A DNA stretch of 64,000 nt from Peptostreptococcus sp. D1 (GTDB taxonomy: Bacteria > Bacillota > Clostridia > Peptostreptococcales > Peptostreptococcaceae), in NCBI RefSeq assembly GCF_900112955.1, contig NZ_FONP01000001.1, positions 186,001-250,000 on the forward strand, written 5' to 3'. Below are positions 46,254-54,942 of this stretch, piece after piece. The number at the start of each line of letters is the position of its first letter. The stretch's first letter is position 1. The notes under the pieces are model-generated. The model was given only the letters and a program-made list of their open reading frames with translations. It made no database searches and was not told the DNA's origin. A program made the translations under genes and the position numbers.

Positions 46254-48650
46254 TTACTGTTCTCTAAGCTTCGCACCCAATTTATTTTCAAGCTCTGTAA
46301 GAATTTTTTCGTGCACTGGAGCAACATCAATATCTGTAAGTGTTTTTTCCAGACTTCTATATACTATAGAGTAGGCTATTGACTTATATCCCTTACCTAT
46401 CTGCTCACCTCTGTAAACATCGAATAGCTTACAAGTTTCCACAATACCTTGTCCGTTTGACATAATTATTTCATCTATATCACCAGCTTCAACATCAGAT
46501 TTAACTAATAGAGCTATATCTCTTGTCACTGCTGGGAATTTTGGAAGTGGTTTAAATACAATCGTATTATCAGCTAAGCTATACACTGTATCTATATCTA
46601 TCTCGGCAACATAAACTCTCTTGTTTATACCATAGTTGTTAAGAACTTCTGGATGAATTTCACCCAATGTTGCTATCTTTTTATCACCAACTACTATATT
46701 TGCACATCTACCTGGATGGAAAGTAGTATTTGCAGATTCTAAAATATATTTTTGACCTTTCAATCCATTTCTTTCGAATATCTTTTCAACAACACCCTTC
46801 AAAGTGAAGAAATCTACTTTTTTGCCATACATACCTATACAAAGTCTTGTTTCCTCAACACCAGCCATTTCCTCGGGCGTAAATACGTGTCCGCTTTCGA
46901 ATAGCCCTACCTCATCTATATTTCTAGAGGAGTTCGTGTATATAACATCAAGCATATTTGGAATCAGGGTGCTTCTCATTATAGAGGTATCTTCTCCCAA
47001 TGGGTTTAATAGCTTTACGACATTTCTAAGTCTTGAGTCCTGAGGAACTCTTATCTTGTCAAGCCCTCTTGGACTCACAAATGAATAAGTCAATGATTCA
47101 TATAGCCCACAGGATATAGCCGCACTCTTTACTCCATCTAAGAATTTTTGTTTATCTGTTCTAACACCTGCTGTAGTATTCCCTTGTAGCTGTATGGATG
47201 GCAAATTTTCAAATCCGTATATTCTCGCAATTTCTTCAAAAATATCAGCTTCCTGTTCGATATCCAATCTAAAATATGGCACCTCTAAATGCAATTCATC
47301 TTCAGATTTTAAATCACAAACAAATTCCAAGCTTCTAAGAATATCGCAAAATTCATCCATTGATAATTCAATTCCCAGTCTAGCATTTATTCTCCTCGGA
47401 CTGACTGTAATAGTCTGTTTTTTAGCCTCATTAGTTCTATTGTCGACTACACCCTTCATAACCTTACCTGCACCAAGCAGCTCTATTAATTGTGCAGCTC
47501 TCTCAAGTGCCATCTCAGCAGTAGTCTGTGCAATTGGTTTTTCAAATCTTGAAGAAGCTTCTGTTCTAAGCCCTAGCTTCTTTGATGTTTTTCTGATATT
47601 TTCTGGATTGAATAATGCTGATTCCAGCATTATTTCAGTTGTATCATCTTTGATTTCCGATTCTTCTCCGCCCATTACACCTGCAACGCCTAGATATTTT
47701 GCACCATTTGTTATCATTAGCGTATCTGCATCGAGCTTTCTCTCCTGACCATCAAGTGTTACGAACATATCGCCCTCATTGGCATTCTTCACAACGATTT
47801 TATTATTTCCAATTTCTCTCATGTCGAATGCATGCATTGGTTGTCCTGTTTCAAGCATAACATAGTTCGTTATATCAACAATGTTATTTATCGGTCTTAC
47901 ACCCGATTCTACCAATCTTCTCTGCATCCAGTATGGAGATTTTTCAATAACTACATCTGTTACTCTTCTGGCAAGGTATCCACTACATAATTCAGGATTT
48001 TCTATACTGACTTCAACATCTATATTTTTTTCAGATTCTTCTTTAACACTTATTTCTGGATATTTTATCTTTTCATTTAAAGTGACGGCAGCTTCTCTAG
48101 CTATCCCCAGCATACACTTGCAATCAGGTCTATTTGAGGTCAATTCAAAATCTATTACAGCATCATTTAGTCCCAATACAGCCTTGATATCTTTTCCGAC
48201 TTCATAGCTATCCTCCATATCGAGAATATATATACCATTTTTCTTATAATCTTCAATATATTTTTCATCTATTCCAAGCTCCTTAGCCGAACAAAGCATT
48301 CCGTTTGAATCAATACCTCTCAGCTTACCGCTTTTAATCGTTATTCCACCTGGAAGTATTGCTCCATCCAATGCAACTGGTATGTAATCATTCTCTTTTA
48401 CATTTTTCGCCCCAGTTACAATTTGAACTAGATTCTCAGCACCCACATCTACTTTGGTTATAACCAGCTTATCGGCATCTGGATGCTTTTCAATCCTCAT
48501 TATCTTACCTACTACTACATTCGATATTTCTTCACCATAATATTCAACAGTTTCTGTTTTTGTACCTGTCATTGTCATTTTGTCACCAAATGTTTTGGCA
48601 TCTAAATTTATATCAACATATTCTTTTAACCATTTTAAAGAAACTAACAT
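46254..48650 (-). CDS. pheT: Phenylalanyl-tRNA synthetase beta subunit
   Basis: 798 aa, normal length. Order: N-terminal tRNA-binding EMAP-like domain (~40-150, GKIMRIEKHPDADKLVITKVDVG region), B3/B4 editing domain (~210-380: RPINNIVDITNYVMLETGQPMHAFD region), B5, pseudo-catalytic core, and the C-terminal ferredoxin-fold anticodon-binding domain (FPAVTRDIALLVKSDVEAGDI). Forms the (alpha-beta)2 enzyme with PheS. Cotranscribed with pheS (32-bp gap) under the Phe T-box. Confidence 0.97.
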   Translation of the reverse strand: MLVSLKWLKEYVDINLDAKTFGDKMTMTGTKTETVEYYGEEISNVVVGKIMRIEKHPDADKLVITKVDVGAENLVQIVTGAKNVKENDYIPVALDGAILPGGITIKSGKLRGIDSNGMLCSAKELGIDEKYIEDYKKNGIYILDMEDSYEVGKDIKAVLGLNDAVIDFELTSNRPDCKCMLGIAREAAVTLNEKIKYPEISVKEESEKNIDVEVSIENPELCSGYLARRVTDVVIEKSPYWMQRRLVESGVRPINNIVDITNYVMLETGQPMHAFDMREIGNNKIVVKNANEGDMFVTLDGQERKLDADTLMITNGAKYLGVAGVMGGEESEIKDDTTEIMLESALFNPENIRKTSKKLGLRTEASSRFEKPIAQTTAEMALERAAQLIELLGAGKVMKGVVDNRTNEAKKQTITVSPRRINARLGIELSMDEFCDILRSLEFVCDLKSEDELHLEVPYFRLDIEQEADIFEEIARIYGFENLPSIQLQGNTTAGVRTDKQKFLDGVKSAAISCGLYESLTYSFVSPRGLDKIRVPQDSRLRNVVKLLNPLGEDTSIMRSTLIPNMLDVIYTNSSRNIDEVGLFESGHVFTPEEMAGVEETRLCIGMYGKKVDFFTLKGVVEKIFERNGLKGQKYILESANTTFHPGRCANIVVGDKKIATLGEIHPEVLNNYGINKRVYVAEIDIDTVYSLADNTIVFKPLPKFPAVTRDIALLVKSDVEAGDIDEIIMSNGQGIVETCKLFDVYRGEQIGKGYKSIAYSIVYRSLEKTLTDIDVAPVHEKILTELENKLGAKLREQ

Positions 48651-48682
48651 ATTTTTCCTCCCAATATAAATTCATTATGAAA

Positions 48683-49714
48683 CTAAAATTGTTCCAAAAA
48701 TCTAACATCATTTTCAAACATCAATCTTATATCGTCAATTCCATATTTAAGCATTCCCAATCTTTCAACACCCATACCGGCAGCAAAGCCACTGTATTCA
48801 TCAGGATCTATACCACAATTTCTCAATACATTAGGATGAACCATACCAGCACCTAGTATTTCTATCCAGCCTTCTCCCTTACATACAGAACAGCCTTTAC
48901 CACCACACTTAAAGCAAGAAACGTCAATTTCTGCACTCGGCTCTGTAAACGGGAAGTTGTGTGGTCTGAATTTCGTCTTTGTTTCAGGACCAAATAGCTT
49001 CCTTACAAAGGTTTCCATTGTACCCTTAAATTCCGCAAAGGTTATATCCTTTCCTACTACCAATACTTCAATCTGATGGAACATAGGTGAGTGTGTCGCA
49101 TCTGGACTATCACTTCTGAAGCATCGTCCTGGAACTATTATCTTCAGAGGAAGGTCACCTGTCTTAACAGCCGCCTCCATAGTTCTTATCTGAACAGGTG
49201 AAGTCTGTGTTCTCAATAATATATCTTCTGTAATGTAGAATGTATCAGACATATCTCTAGATGGATGATCCTTTGGTGCATTAAGTGCATCGAAGTTATT
49301 TCTAACTGTTTCAATTTCAGGTCCTTCTGCTATTGAGAATCCCATACCCATAAATATTTCTGTAACTTCATCTATCATTCTGCTTATGATATGCTTCTTA
49401 CCAATTTTATACTCAGTACCTGGCATCGTAACATCAATAGTTTCAGCTTCTAATTTCTTATCCAAAATAACCTGCTTAACTGCTTCCTTTTTTTCATTTA
49501 TGGCAGTAGTTATCATTTCTCTGACTTCATTTCCAAGCTTTCCTATAATCGGTCTTTCTTCGTTTGAAAGCCTACCCATATCCTTCAATATTTTTGTCAG
49601 ATCTCCCTTTTTACCAAGATACTCTACTCTCAATTTTTCAATTTCGTCTAAATTAACCGCTGACGCTATCTTTTCTTCAGCTTCTTTTTTCAATTGTTTT
49701 AATTTTTCCTGCAT
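48683..49714 (-). CDS. pheS: Phenylalanyl-tRNA synthetase alpha subunit
   Basis: 343 aa from the ATG at 49714 (AAAGGA, good spacing). The longer frame reaching 49828 runs through the T-box terminator and is not translated. N-terminal coiled arm (MQEKLKQLKKEAEEKIASA), catalytic class II core with GMGFSIAEGPEIE, HPSRDMSDTFYI, RCFRSDSPDATHSPMFHQ and GMGVERLGMLKYGI. A CxxC-type insert (CFKCGGKGCSVCKG) is present as in many bacterial PheS. Confidence 0.97.
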   Translation of the reverse strand: MQEKLKQLKKEAEEKIASAVNLDEIEKLRVEYLGKKGDLTKILKDMGRLSNEERPIIGKLGNEVREMITTAINEKKEAVKQVILDKKLEAETIDVTMPGTEYKIGKKHIISRMIDEVTEIFMGMGFSIAEGPEIETVRNNFDALNAPKDHPSRDMSDTFYITEDILLRTQTSPVQIRTMEAAVKTGDLPLKIIVPGRCFRSDSPDATHSPMFHQIEVLVVGKDITFAEFKGTMETFVRKLFGPETKTKFRPHNFPFTEPSAEIDVSCFKCGGKGCSVCKGEGWIEILGAGMVHPNVLRNCGIDPDEYSGFAAGMGVERLGMLKYGIDDIRLMFENDVRFLEQF

Positions 49715-49740
49715 ACCAATCTTCCTTTCTCTATACAAAT

Positions 49741-49990
49741 AAAAAAGACCCTTTCCATCCATAGGGACGAAAAAGGTCTGAAATCGCGGTACCACCCTAA
49801 TAGTCTGCACAAATAAATTGCAAACCACCTCAAAAGTTTAACGCACATCACGTCTTTATCTACTACTATTTCAATAAAGCTGCTCCAGAGTGAACTTCCC
49901 AACACACAGTAAAAAGTTTTTCACCAACCAACTTCTCTCTAAATCACACGTATTTTGGTACTTTTCTCCTTCATAGCATTTAGTATTAAA
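49741..49990 (-). promoter_or_regulatory. Phe T-box riboswitch leader of pheST
   Basis: Minus-strand leader with the T-box core GGGTGGTACCGCG (49785-49797) and terminator hairpin (49741-49779: AGACCTTTTTCGTCC arm, T6 tail). Stem I carries AGTA-like and GGAAGTTCACTC segments with specifier codon UUC (Phe) at 49892-49894, matching the downstream gene. Uncharged tRNA-Phe would stabilise the antiterminator and switch on pheST. Confidence 0.93.
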
Positions 49991-50040
49991 TATTTATATT
50001 TTCTGAAAACTATGAATGTATTTTAACAAAAAAAAATACA

Positions 50041-50319
50041 TAATGCAAGTAATTTTTTGAATTTTTCTCAAAATTTTTTCTTAGTTGTCAACACATATGT
50101 TACTCTAACAAGAAAGTTTTTCATAGTCGTCAACACATAAATTCTATATACCTCTATAATAATTATCCTACTTATATTAATCTGAACTTTGAATTCCCTT
50201 TTTTATATAGAATGCCCGATTTTGATATTTATCAATATTTACGACTCTTCCTTTTTATTTTTGAATATTAATCACCATAAAAATGCCCCTATCATACATA
50301 CATGATTAGTGCAAAATAA
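50041..50319. other. spacer between pheS leader and accessory segment
   Basis: Holds the left 19-bp repeat (50078-50096), a degenerate second copy (around 50121-50138, CGTCAACACATAA) and an inverted pair ATTCTATATA / TATATAGAAT (50141-50150, 50204-50213). No gene. Confidence 0.6.
50078..50096 (+). repeat. left 19-bp direct repeat bounding the accessory segment
   Basis: TTCTTAGTTGTCAACACAT, identical to 54809-54827. Both copies sit at the start of an imperfect dyad (TTAGTTGTCAACA … TGTTAnnCTAA), so they could be attachment-site-like or operator sequences. Confidence 0.75.
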
Positions 50320-51837
50320 TTAAAATCCAAACAGACTCGCAAAACCTCGTGCAACAGATTTAATACCACCAACTACCGCACTACCAACTGATTTCACAAT
50401 CTCAACTGCATTGTCACTCACCTTTTGAACGCCCTTCACAACAGCCTTTCCAGCTTTTGAACCAGCCATATATCCAATAGTACCACCAGCGAATCCACCA
50501 ACAGCAGCTCCAACAGGTCCTAAAACAGCTCCAATAGAAGCACCAATTTCAGCTCCCCCCATAGATGCTGCTAGACCAGCCACGCAAGCACCTGTAGTTT
50601 GTTGCATAGCATCAATACCTTCTTTTGCAGTCAATTCTCCAGTAGCAACCTTACCTAAAACCTTAACATTTTCAATTGCTACAAAAGCAATATTGGCAAA
50701 AGTGCTACCCTTAGTTCCTTTAGGTATTGCTTTTAGAACCCCTTTTTCTGATGCTACTTTCAAAGCTGCTGCTGTTGCTGTTTTTACACCAAAATCAACA
50801 CCTGAATCGATAGCGGATTCTACTACTTCTTCTCCGTCAATAGACTCTCCGTTCCAAATCTTTGTTGCAACAGCCATTCCTGCACCAACAGCAGCACCTT
50901 GCAAACAAACATATCCAGTCTGCTTACTGATTCCTAATGCTATATCTTTCGCAACATAGTCATTCCAATCGGCATCCATAAAGTTACCTTTCTGTGCCTG
51001 TTTTTGCAGTTCTTTTGCCTGTTCTTTTGTTAGAGGATTACTCTTTACGTCTCCATCACCTATTGTCGAAGTAACGGTCTTATTGGGAAAGTATTTTTGT
51101 ACAGACTCGACTTGTTCTGCCGGCACCACAATTGTCTGGTTATTATAATTTCCAGACTTCAGCATACGAATCGTATCTTCTGCTGTAGCACCGTATTTCA
51201 TCTGATACTGATGTATTCTTTTTCCATTAGCATCTTTGATAACTACATCAAAGCCATTTTTAGTATACGTTTCACCTGGTTTCAGTGCTTGTACTCCCGC
51301 CCTCAAACCACTTCCTTTTGTGGCAGCATCCATATTGAAGGAATTCACATGATGTTGCTCTGCAATAAATCCATCCAAATTAGGATTCTTGCTTGGTATT
51401 GTGTACCCACTACCTTTTGTAGTTATAGCTTCGTTCATTGCAGTATTCGCAATTTTAACAGCATTATCTAAATTCTGCAAATACCTTGCACTTTCCCATT
51501 CTGACATATATGATGTTGATTGTAGCACAGTTGAAGCAAACCAACTCTCTTTGCTTCTACCTGATGCAAAAGCCTTCTGTTGAGATACCTTCATTTCCTC
51601 CGTTATTTTAAGTGAAGTAATAATTTCGCTACTCATTTCATGTATTTCTTCAGATGTTCTTTCAGGAAGCTGTTTTTTAAGCTCTTGTAGTAACCACTCT
51701 TCAACATGAATCTTATCTTTAGAATCAACATAACTTTCTAAAAATTCTCTTTGAATTTTGGAAGCACCATGGGCTTCTTCTTCTGATAAGATTCTTTTTG
51801 AAAAATCAAATTCAAAATATTCTTGTTGTTTTTCCAT
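50320..51837 (-). CDS. Putative PD-(D/E)xK-like effector with glycine-zipper C terminus
   Basis: 505 aa from the ATG at 51837 (AAGGTG; an ATG seven codons earlier has no site). No signal peptide. Residues 1-135 helical. Residues ~150-245 contain GFIAE (E160), FDVVI (D197) and YQMKYG (Q212-x-K214) on alternating strands, a pattern compatible with a PD-(D/E)xK nuclease core. Residues ~405-475 are Gly/Ala-rich glycine-zipper segments (GASIGAVLGPVGAAVGGFAG) like membrane-inserting tails of toxins. I infer a toxin-like effector controlled by the adjacent ATPase; no family is recognised with certainty. Confidence 0.5.
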   Translation of the reverse strand: MEKQQEYFEFDFSKRILSEEEAHGASKIQREFLESYVDSKDKIHVEEWLLQELKKQLPERTSEEIHEMSSEIITSLKITEEMKVSQQKAFASGRSKESWFASTVLQSTSYMSEWESARYLQNLDNAVKIANTAMNEAITTKGSGYTIPSKNPNLDGFIAEQHHVNSFNMDAATKGSGLRAGVQALKPGETYTKNGFDVVIKDANGKRIHQYQMKYGATAEDTIRMLKSGNYNNQTIVVPAEQVESVQKYFPNKTVTSTIGDGDVKSNPLTKEQAKELQKQAQKGNFMDADWNDYVAKDIALGISKQTGYVCLQGAAVGAGMAVATKIWNGESIDGEEVVESAIDSGVDFGVKTATAAALKVASEKGVLKAIPKGTKGSTFANIAFVAIENVKVLGKVATGELTAKEGIDAMQQTTGACVAGLAASMGGAEIGASIGAVLGPVGAAVGGFAGGTIGYMAGSKAGKAVVKGVQKVSDNAVEIVKSVGSAVVGGIKSVARGFASLFGF

Positions 51838-51916
51838 TTCACACCTTATCCTTTCCATAGTGGCTATTTAAAACAATAGGAAGCAAAGAAGAGCATTCTT
51901 CCTTTTTTACTACATT

Positions 51917-53461
51917 TTATTCCTTTACAACTGTCTTTTTAAGAGTTGGTTTTATCGCTATTTTATTTTTCGGATTACTTGCTGGCTTTAAATCCATATC
52001 TTTTACAGCCTCTTTGATTTCCTCAATGCGTTTTTTCAATGTACTGGAAATTGACTCAATATTCTTTTTTGCTTTTTTTAAATCTTCTGTTGTTAAATGT
52101 TCTTTACCGTCAATAAAACAATCTTCAATCGCATCTTTTACTATAGCCTCTAAGTCAGCACCATTATAACCATCTGTTAATTTCACAAGGGAAATAATAT
52201 CAAGTTCTTTGCTCCACTTGTTACGTTTCTTAAGATGAATTTCTATAATTTTTCTGCGTTCTTCATCATTTGGAAAATCAACGTAGAACAACTCATCAAA
52301 TCTACCTTTTCTCAAAAACTCAGGTGGGATTTTAGAAATATCATTTGCAGTAGCCACAATAAAAACAGTATTTTCTTTTTCCTGCATCCAAGTTAAGAAC
52401 TGACCAAATAAGCGTGTAGTCACATCACTGCCACCACCAAAACCACCAACACCAGAAAACGCTTTCTCAATTTCATCTATCCAAAGAACACAGGGACTAA
52501 TTGCCTCTGAAAGCTTCAAAGTCTTTCTCATATTTTCTTCGGATTCACCAATATACTTACCTAATAAACGTCCAACATCAAGTCTCACCAACGGAATCTC
52601 AAATAGCTTGGCTGTTGCCTTTGCTGCCAAACTTTTTCCGCATCCAGGCATACCGACAATCATAATTCCCTTTGGTATATCCACACCGAATTTAATAGCC
52701 TTATCCAACTGATTAAAAATAAATTCCTTTTTATAAAGCCATTCTTTCAGATTTTCAAGACCACCAATGTCCTCAATAGTTTCGTGGACAGGTATCATTT
52801 CCAACAGACCGGCTTTCTTTATTAGCTGTTCCTTCTGACTAAGAATTAACTGCTTATCATCAAAATCCAGACAACCACCATCCTGGTATGCCAAATTCAA
52901 AATTTGCTTTATCTGAAATTCATTTAATCCTTTGAAGGACAAGGATATTTCACTCATTACATCTTCTGATACATCTATATCCAAATCTTTAGTAAAATCT
53001 GTCATGATACTCTTAATTTCTGTAACCGTCGGTAACGGAATATCAAACACAGTTATCAAATCTTCAAGTTCTTTTGGGATGAAAAGTTTACTCGATACAA
53101 TAAAAATTGATGCATTATAGTTTTCATTGTATAAATTTCTCTCTGCAATATATTTCAGCATAGAAATAATATCTGGATTATCTAATTGATCGTGAACGTC
53201 CTTCAAAACAATGAACATTGAATGCTCATATCCATCGTCCTTTATAAGTCTTAAAAGATTTAATAAATCACACTCTTTCATCGTAGATTTTGTATTAAAA
53301 TCAACGATACCTAACCCATTATTGTATTCTATAACTTTCCTGCCATCTATTATATCCGAAATTATATCGTCAATAACCTTAAAGTCAAAATGGTTGATAT
53401 AGATAATAGGGTATAACGCATCAATATACGAAGATAATAAATCTCTTGCATTATTATTCAT
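51917..53461 (-). CDS. Ycf46-like AAA+ ATPase
   Basis: 514 aa. Residues ~1-215 are a degenerate AAA-like domain (YPIIYINHFDFKVIDDII; FIVLKDVHDQL), then a full classical AAA+ domain: Walker A GMPGCGKS (270-277), pore loop region GKYIGESEENM, Walker B CVLWIDEIEK (324-333), sensor TAND, arginine finger RKGRFDE (384-390), C-terminal lid. This two-part plan with ~500 aa is that of Ycf46. The Lys-rich tail (~490-514) may bind nucleic acid or partner. Starts 2 bp after the previous gene with GGAGGT, so translation is coupled. Likely remodels or activates the neighbouring effector (inference). Confidence 0.85.
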   Translation of the reverse strand: MNNNARDLLSSYIDALYPIIYINHFDFKVIDDIISDIIDGRKVIEYNNGLGIVDFNTKSTMKECDLLNLLRLIKDDGYEHSMFIVLKDVHDQLDNPDIISMLKYIAERNLYNENYNASIFIVSSKLFIPKELEDLITVFDIPLPTVTEIKSIMTDFTKDLDIDVSEDVMSEISLSFKGLNEFQIKQILNLAYQDGGCLDFDDKQLILSQKEQLIKKAGLLEMIPVHETIEDIGGLENLKEWLYKKEFIFNQLDKAIKFGVDIPKGIMIVGMPGCGKSLAAKATAKLFEIPLVRLDVGRLLGKYIGESEENMRKTLKLSEAISPCVLWIDEIEKAFSGVGGFGGGSDVTTRLFGQFLTWMQEKENTVFIVATANDISKIPPEFLRKGRFDELFYVDFPNDEERRKIIEIHLKKRNKWSKELDIISLVKLTDGYNGADLEAIVKDAIEDCFIDGKEHLTTEDLKKAKKNIESISSTLKKRIEEIKEAVKDMDLKPASNPKNKIAIKPTLKKTVVKE

Positions 53462-53463
53462 AC

Positions 53464-54342
53464 TTATACCTCCATATACAATAATTCATAATCTGCATCA
53501 TTACACTGATATTCTAAACCATTAAACTTCATAAGTTTATAATTCACATCAGTATAATCCAGTTTTTCCGAAAATTCACCAGCATTTTTGATGAAAGTTC
53601 CAGACTTAATAGAAATAACCATCAATTTAACCTCAGGTCTTTCAATTGGATCCCACATTGCTTGAGTATCTCTCTTAACAATTTTCAAATCATCACCAAG
53701 AATTTCTTTTGCTTTAGTGGTTGCTAACAGTTCTTTTTTGATAATTGTATTTATTTTTTCATTTGCTTTTTCCCCAATCCAAAACTTTCTAAATGCATCT
53801 CTTGTAAGAATTGCAAAAATAGCTTTTGGTGCAGATTCAAACAATCTGAAAAACAACTCATAATGATTCAATTCAAACAGTCCAAAATACTCTCTTTCCA
53901 TTTGAATTACATCTGCTTTTAAGAGAGCCATATTTTCTTTATTTTCTTCCATATGGAAAACTAATGCAGTATACCCTGAATGATAGTCATCCACGACCTT
54001 ATTCTTTGCAAAAGCATTCTCTCTGTATATTACATTCAACTTTTTTTCTTCATCCAAGTATGTAAGAATGGCTATTGCCTTTTCGATGTCCTCATCATCC
54101 ATTTCGACTACTTCAAAGATTTTAACTAATGCCATTACGATTTCTTTTCTGTTCAATGATTTATCGATGGCTTCAACAGCAGCATACTGTTTTTCATAGC
54201 CTCTTACATTCAGCCAGCGTAATAATAAACCGTTTTCAAAATATTTAAGCATATCCTCGATTGAAAAATGCTCTTGTAATCCCTCAATATTTCTTACCGG
54301 ATAGTTGTCAAGAATTAAATTAAACTTAATTGTCTTAGCCAT
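53464..54342 (-). CDS. Hypothetical 292-aa partner protein
   Basis: Not recognised with certainty. From the ATG at 54342 (AGGAGG, 8-bp spacing) it reads MAKTIKFNLILDNYPVRNIE, with a first helical piece FSIEDMLKYFENGLLLRWLNVRGY that looks like a compact interaction motif. The rest is mixed alpha/beta with no membrane segments or catalytic signature. Middle part (YHSGYTALVFHMEENKEN) and C-terminal beta-rich part (VKLMVISIKSGTFIKN). It is translationally tied to the ATPase gene, so probably part of the same complex, as adaptor, sensor or regulator. Confidence 0.6.
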   Translation of the reverse strand: MAKTIKFNLILDNYPVRNIEGLQEHFSIEDMLKYFENGLLLRWLNVRGYEKQYAAVEAIDKSLNRKEIVMALVKIFEVVEMDDEDIEKAIAILTYLDEEKKLNVIYRENAFAKNKVVDDYHSGYTALVFHMEENKENMALLKADVIQMEREYFGLFELNHYELFFRLFESAPKAIFAILTRDAFRKFWIGEKANEKINTIIKKELLATTKAKEILGDDLKIVKRDTQAMWDPIERPEVKLMVISIKSGTFIKNAGEFSEKLDYTDVNYKLMKFNGLEYQCNDADYELLYMEV

Positions 54343-54431
54343 TGCCAATTCCTCCTATATATTGTTTATCTTCATTATATCAAACTACATAGACAATATC
54401 TGTCATTTTTTTTAAAAATTTATCATTTTTT

Positions 54432-54692
54432 CTAATTTCGGTATTCATCAGTAGTAATTATACCGTCTTTTGACTTTTTTGCCTGTTGGGGAATCGCTCA
54501 CACTCGCCCAAATTTTACCACGCCTTCAACTTGCCCATTTGCACATAAATATTGAACTTGCCTTTCTGTGATATTCCAATACCATGCTGTTTCCTTTATT
54601 GTTCTATATCCATCTATAATATCTATTACCTTCATCTTAAAACAATTTATTACATCCAGCAACAATGAAATAGATGTTTTTCTCAGTTCCAT
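54432..54692 (-). pseudogene. small HTH (excisionase/MerR-type) protein gene with in-frame TGA
   Basis: AGGAGG precedes the ATG at 54692. The product starts MELRKTSISLLLDVINCFK and contains GYRTIKETAWYWNITERQVQ, then YLCANGQVEGVVKFGRV, after which TGA (54498-54500) stands where the family normally has Trp (GRxW-x-IP). Reading continues as AIPQQAKKSKDGIITTDEYRN to TAG at 54432. A single TGG to TGA change explains it. The truncated 64-aa form still holds the full HTH and may function. Located upstream of, and in the same direction as, the three-gene module. Confidence 0.75.
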
Positions 54693-54808
54693 TGTTCGCC
54701 TCCTAAACTGTGCTTGATACTGGCAGACTGACTTCAGTTTTGCTACATATAATAATATTCGTTTTTTCGAAATTTGTCAACATAAAGGATGAATCGTTAT
54801 AGAATGGA

Positions 54809-54827
54809 TTCTTAGTTGTCAACACAT
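54809..54827 (+). repeat. right 19-bp direct repeat
   Basis: Identical to 50078-50096. Continues as TATGTTAAACTAA, giving an imperfect dyad ~75 bp upstream of the repressor promoter. Confidence 0.75.
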
Positions 54828-54869
54828 TATGTTAAACTAAGATAAAATATATAATTTTTTAAAAAAATA

Positions 54870-54915
54870 TTTTCAAATTATCACAAAAATGTTATACTGT
54901 TTGTAAAGTTATAAC
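54870..54915 (+). promoter_or_regulatory. promoter and candidate operator of the SOS-type operon
   Basis: -35-like TTTTCA (54870-54875), 17-bp spacer, -10 TATACT (54893-54898). The dyad GTTATA … TATAAC (54891-54915) covers the -10 and the start site, which suits autorepression by the LexA/CI-like protein encoded next. Confidence 0.5.
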
Positions 54916-54942
54916 TTGACAATTTAAAAGGAGGCACAAACC

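Larger units (their letters stand above)
50078..54827. mobile_element. putative inserted accessory module flanked by direct repeats
   Basis: A ~4.75-kb segment between identical 19-bp repeats with four minus-strand genes: HTH (broken), 292-aa unknown, Ycf46-like ATPase, nuclease-like protein. No integrase or transposase is inside. The small HTH gene at one edge resembles the DNA-binding accessory genes of mobile elements. Whether the repeats are attachment sites or duplicated operators is unresolved. Confidence 0.45.

Noticed and set aside
49715-49828. 38-codon upstream extension of pheS
   Set aside because: It runs through the T-box terminator and antiterminator; the ATG at 49714 has a proper ribosome site and matches the start of PheS proteins.
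54498-54500. UGA read as tryptophan (altered genetic code)
   Set aside because: Many genes in the window use TGA as a normal stop and TGG for Trp, so a local mutation is far more likely.
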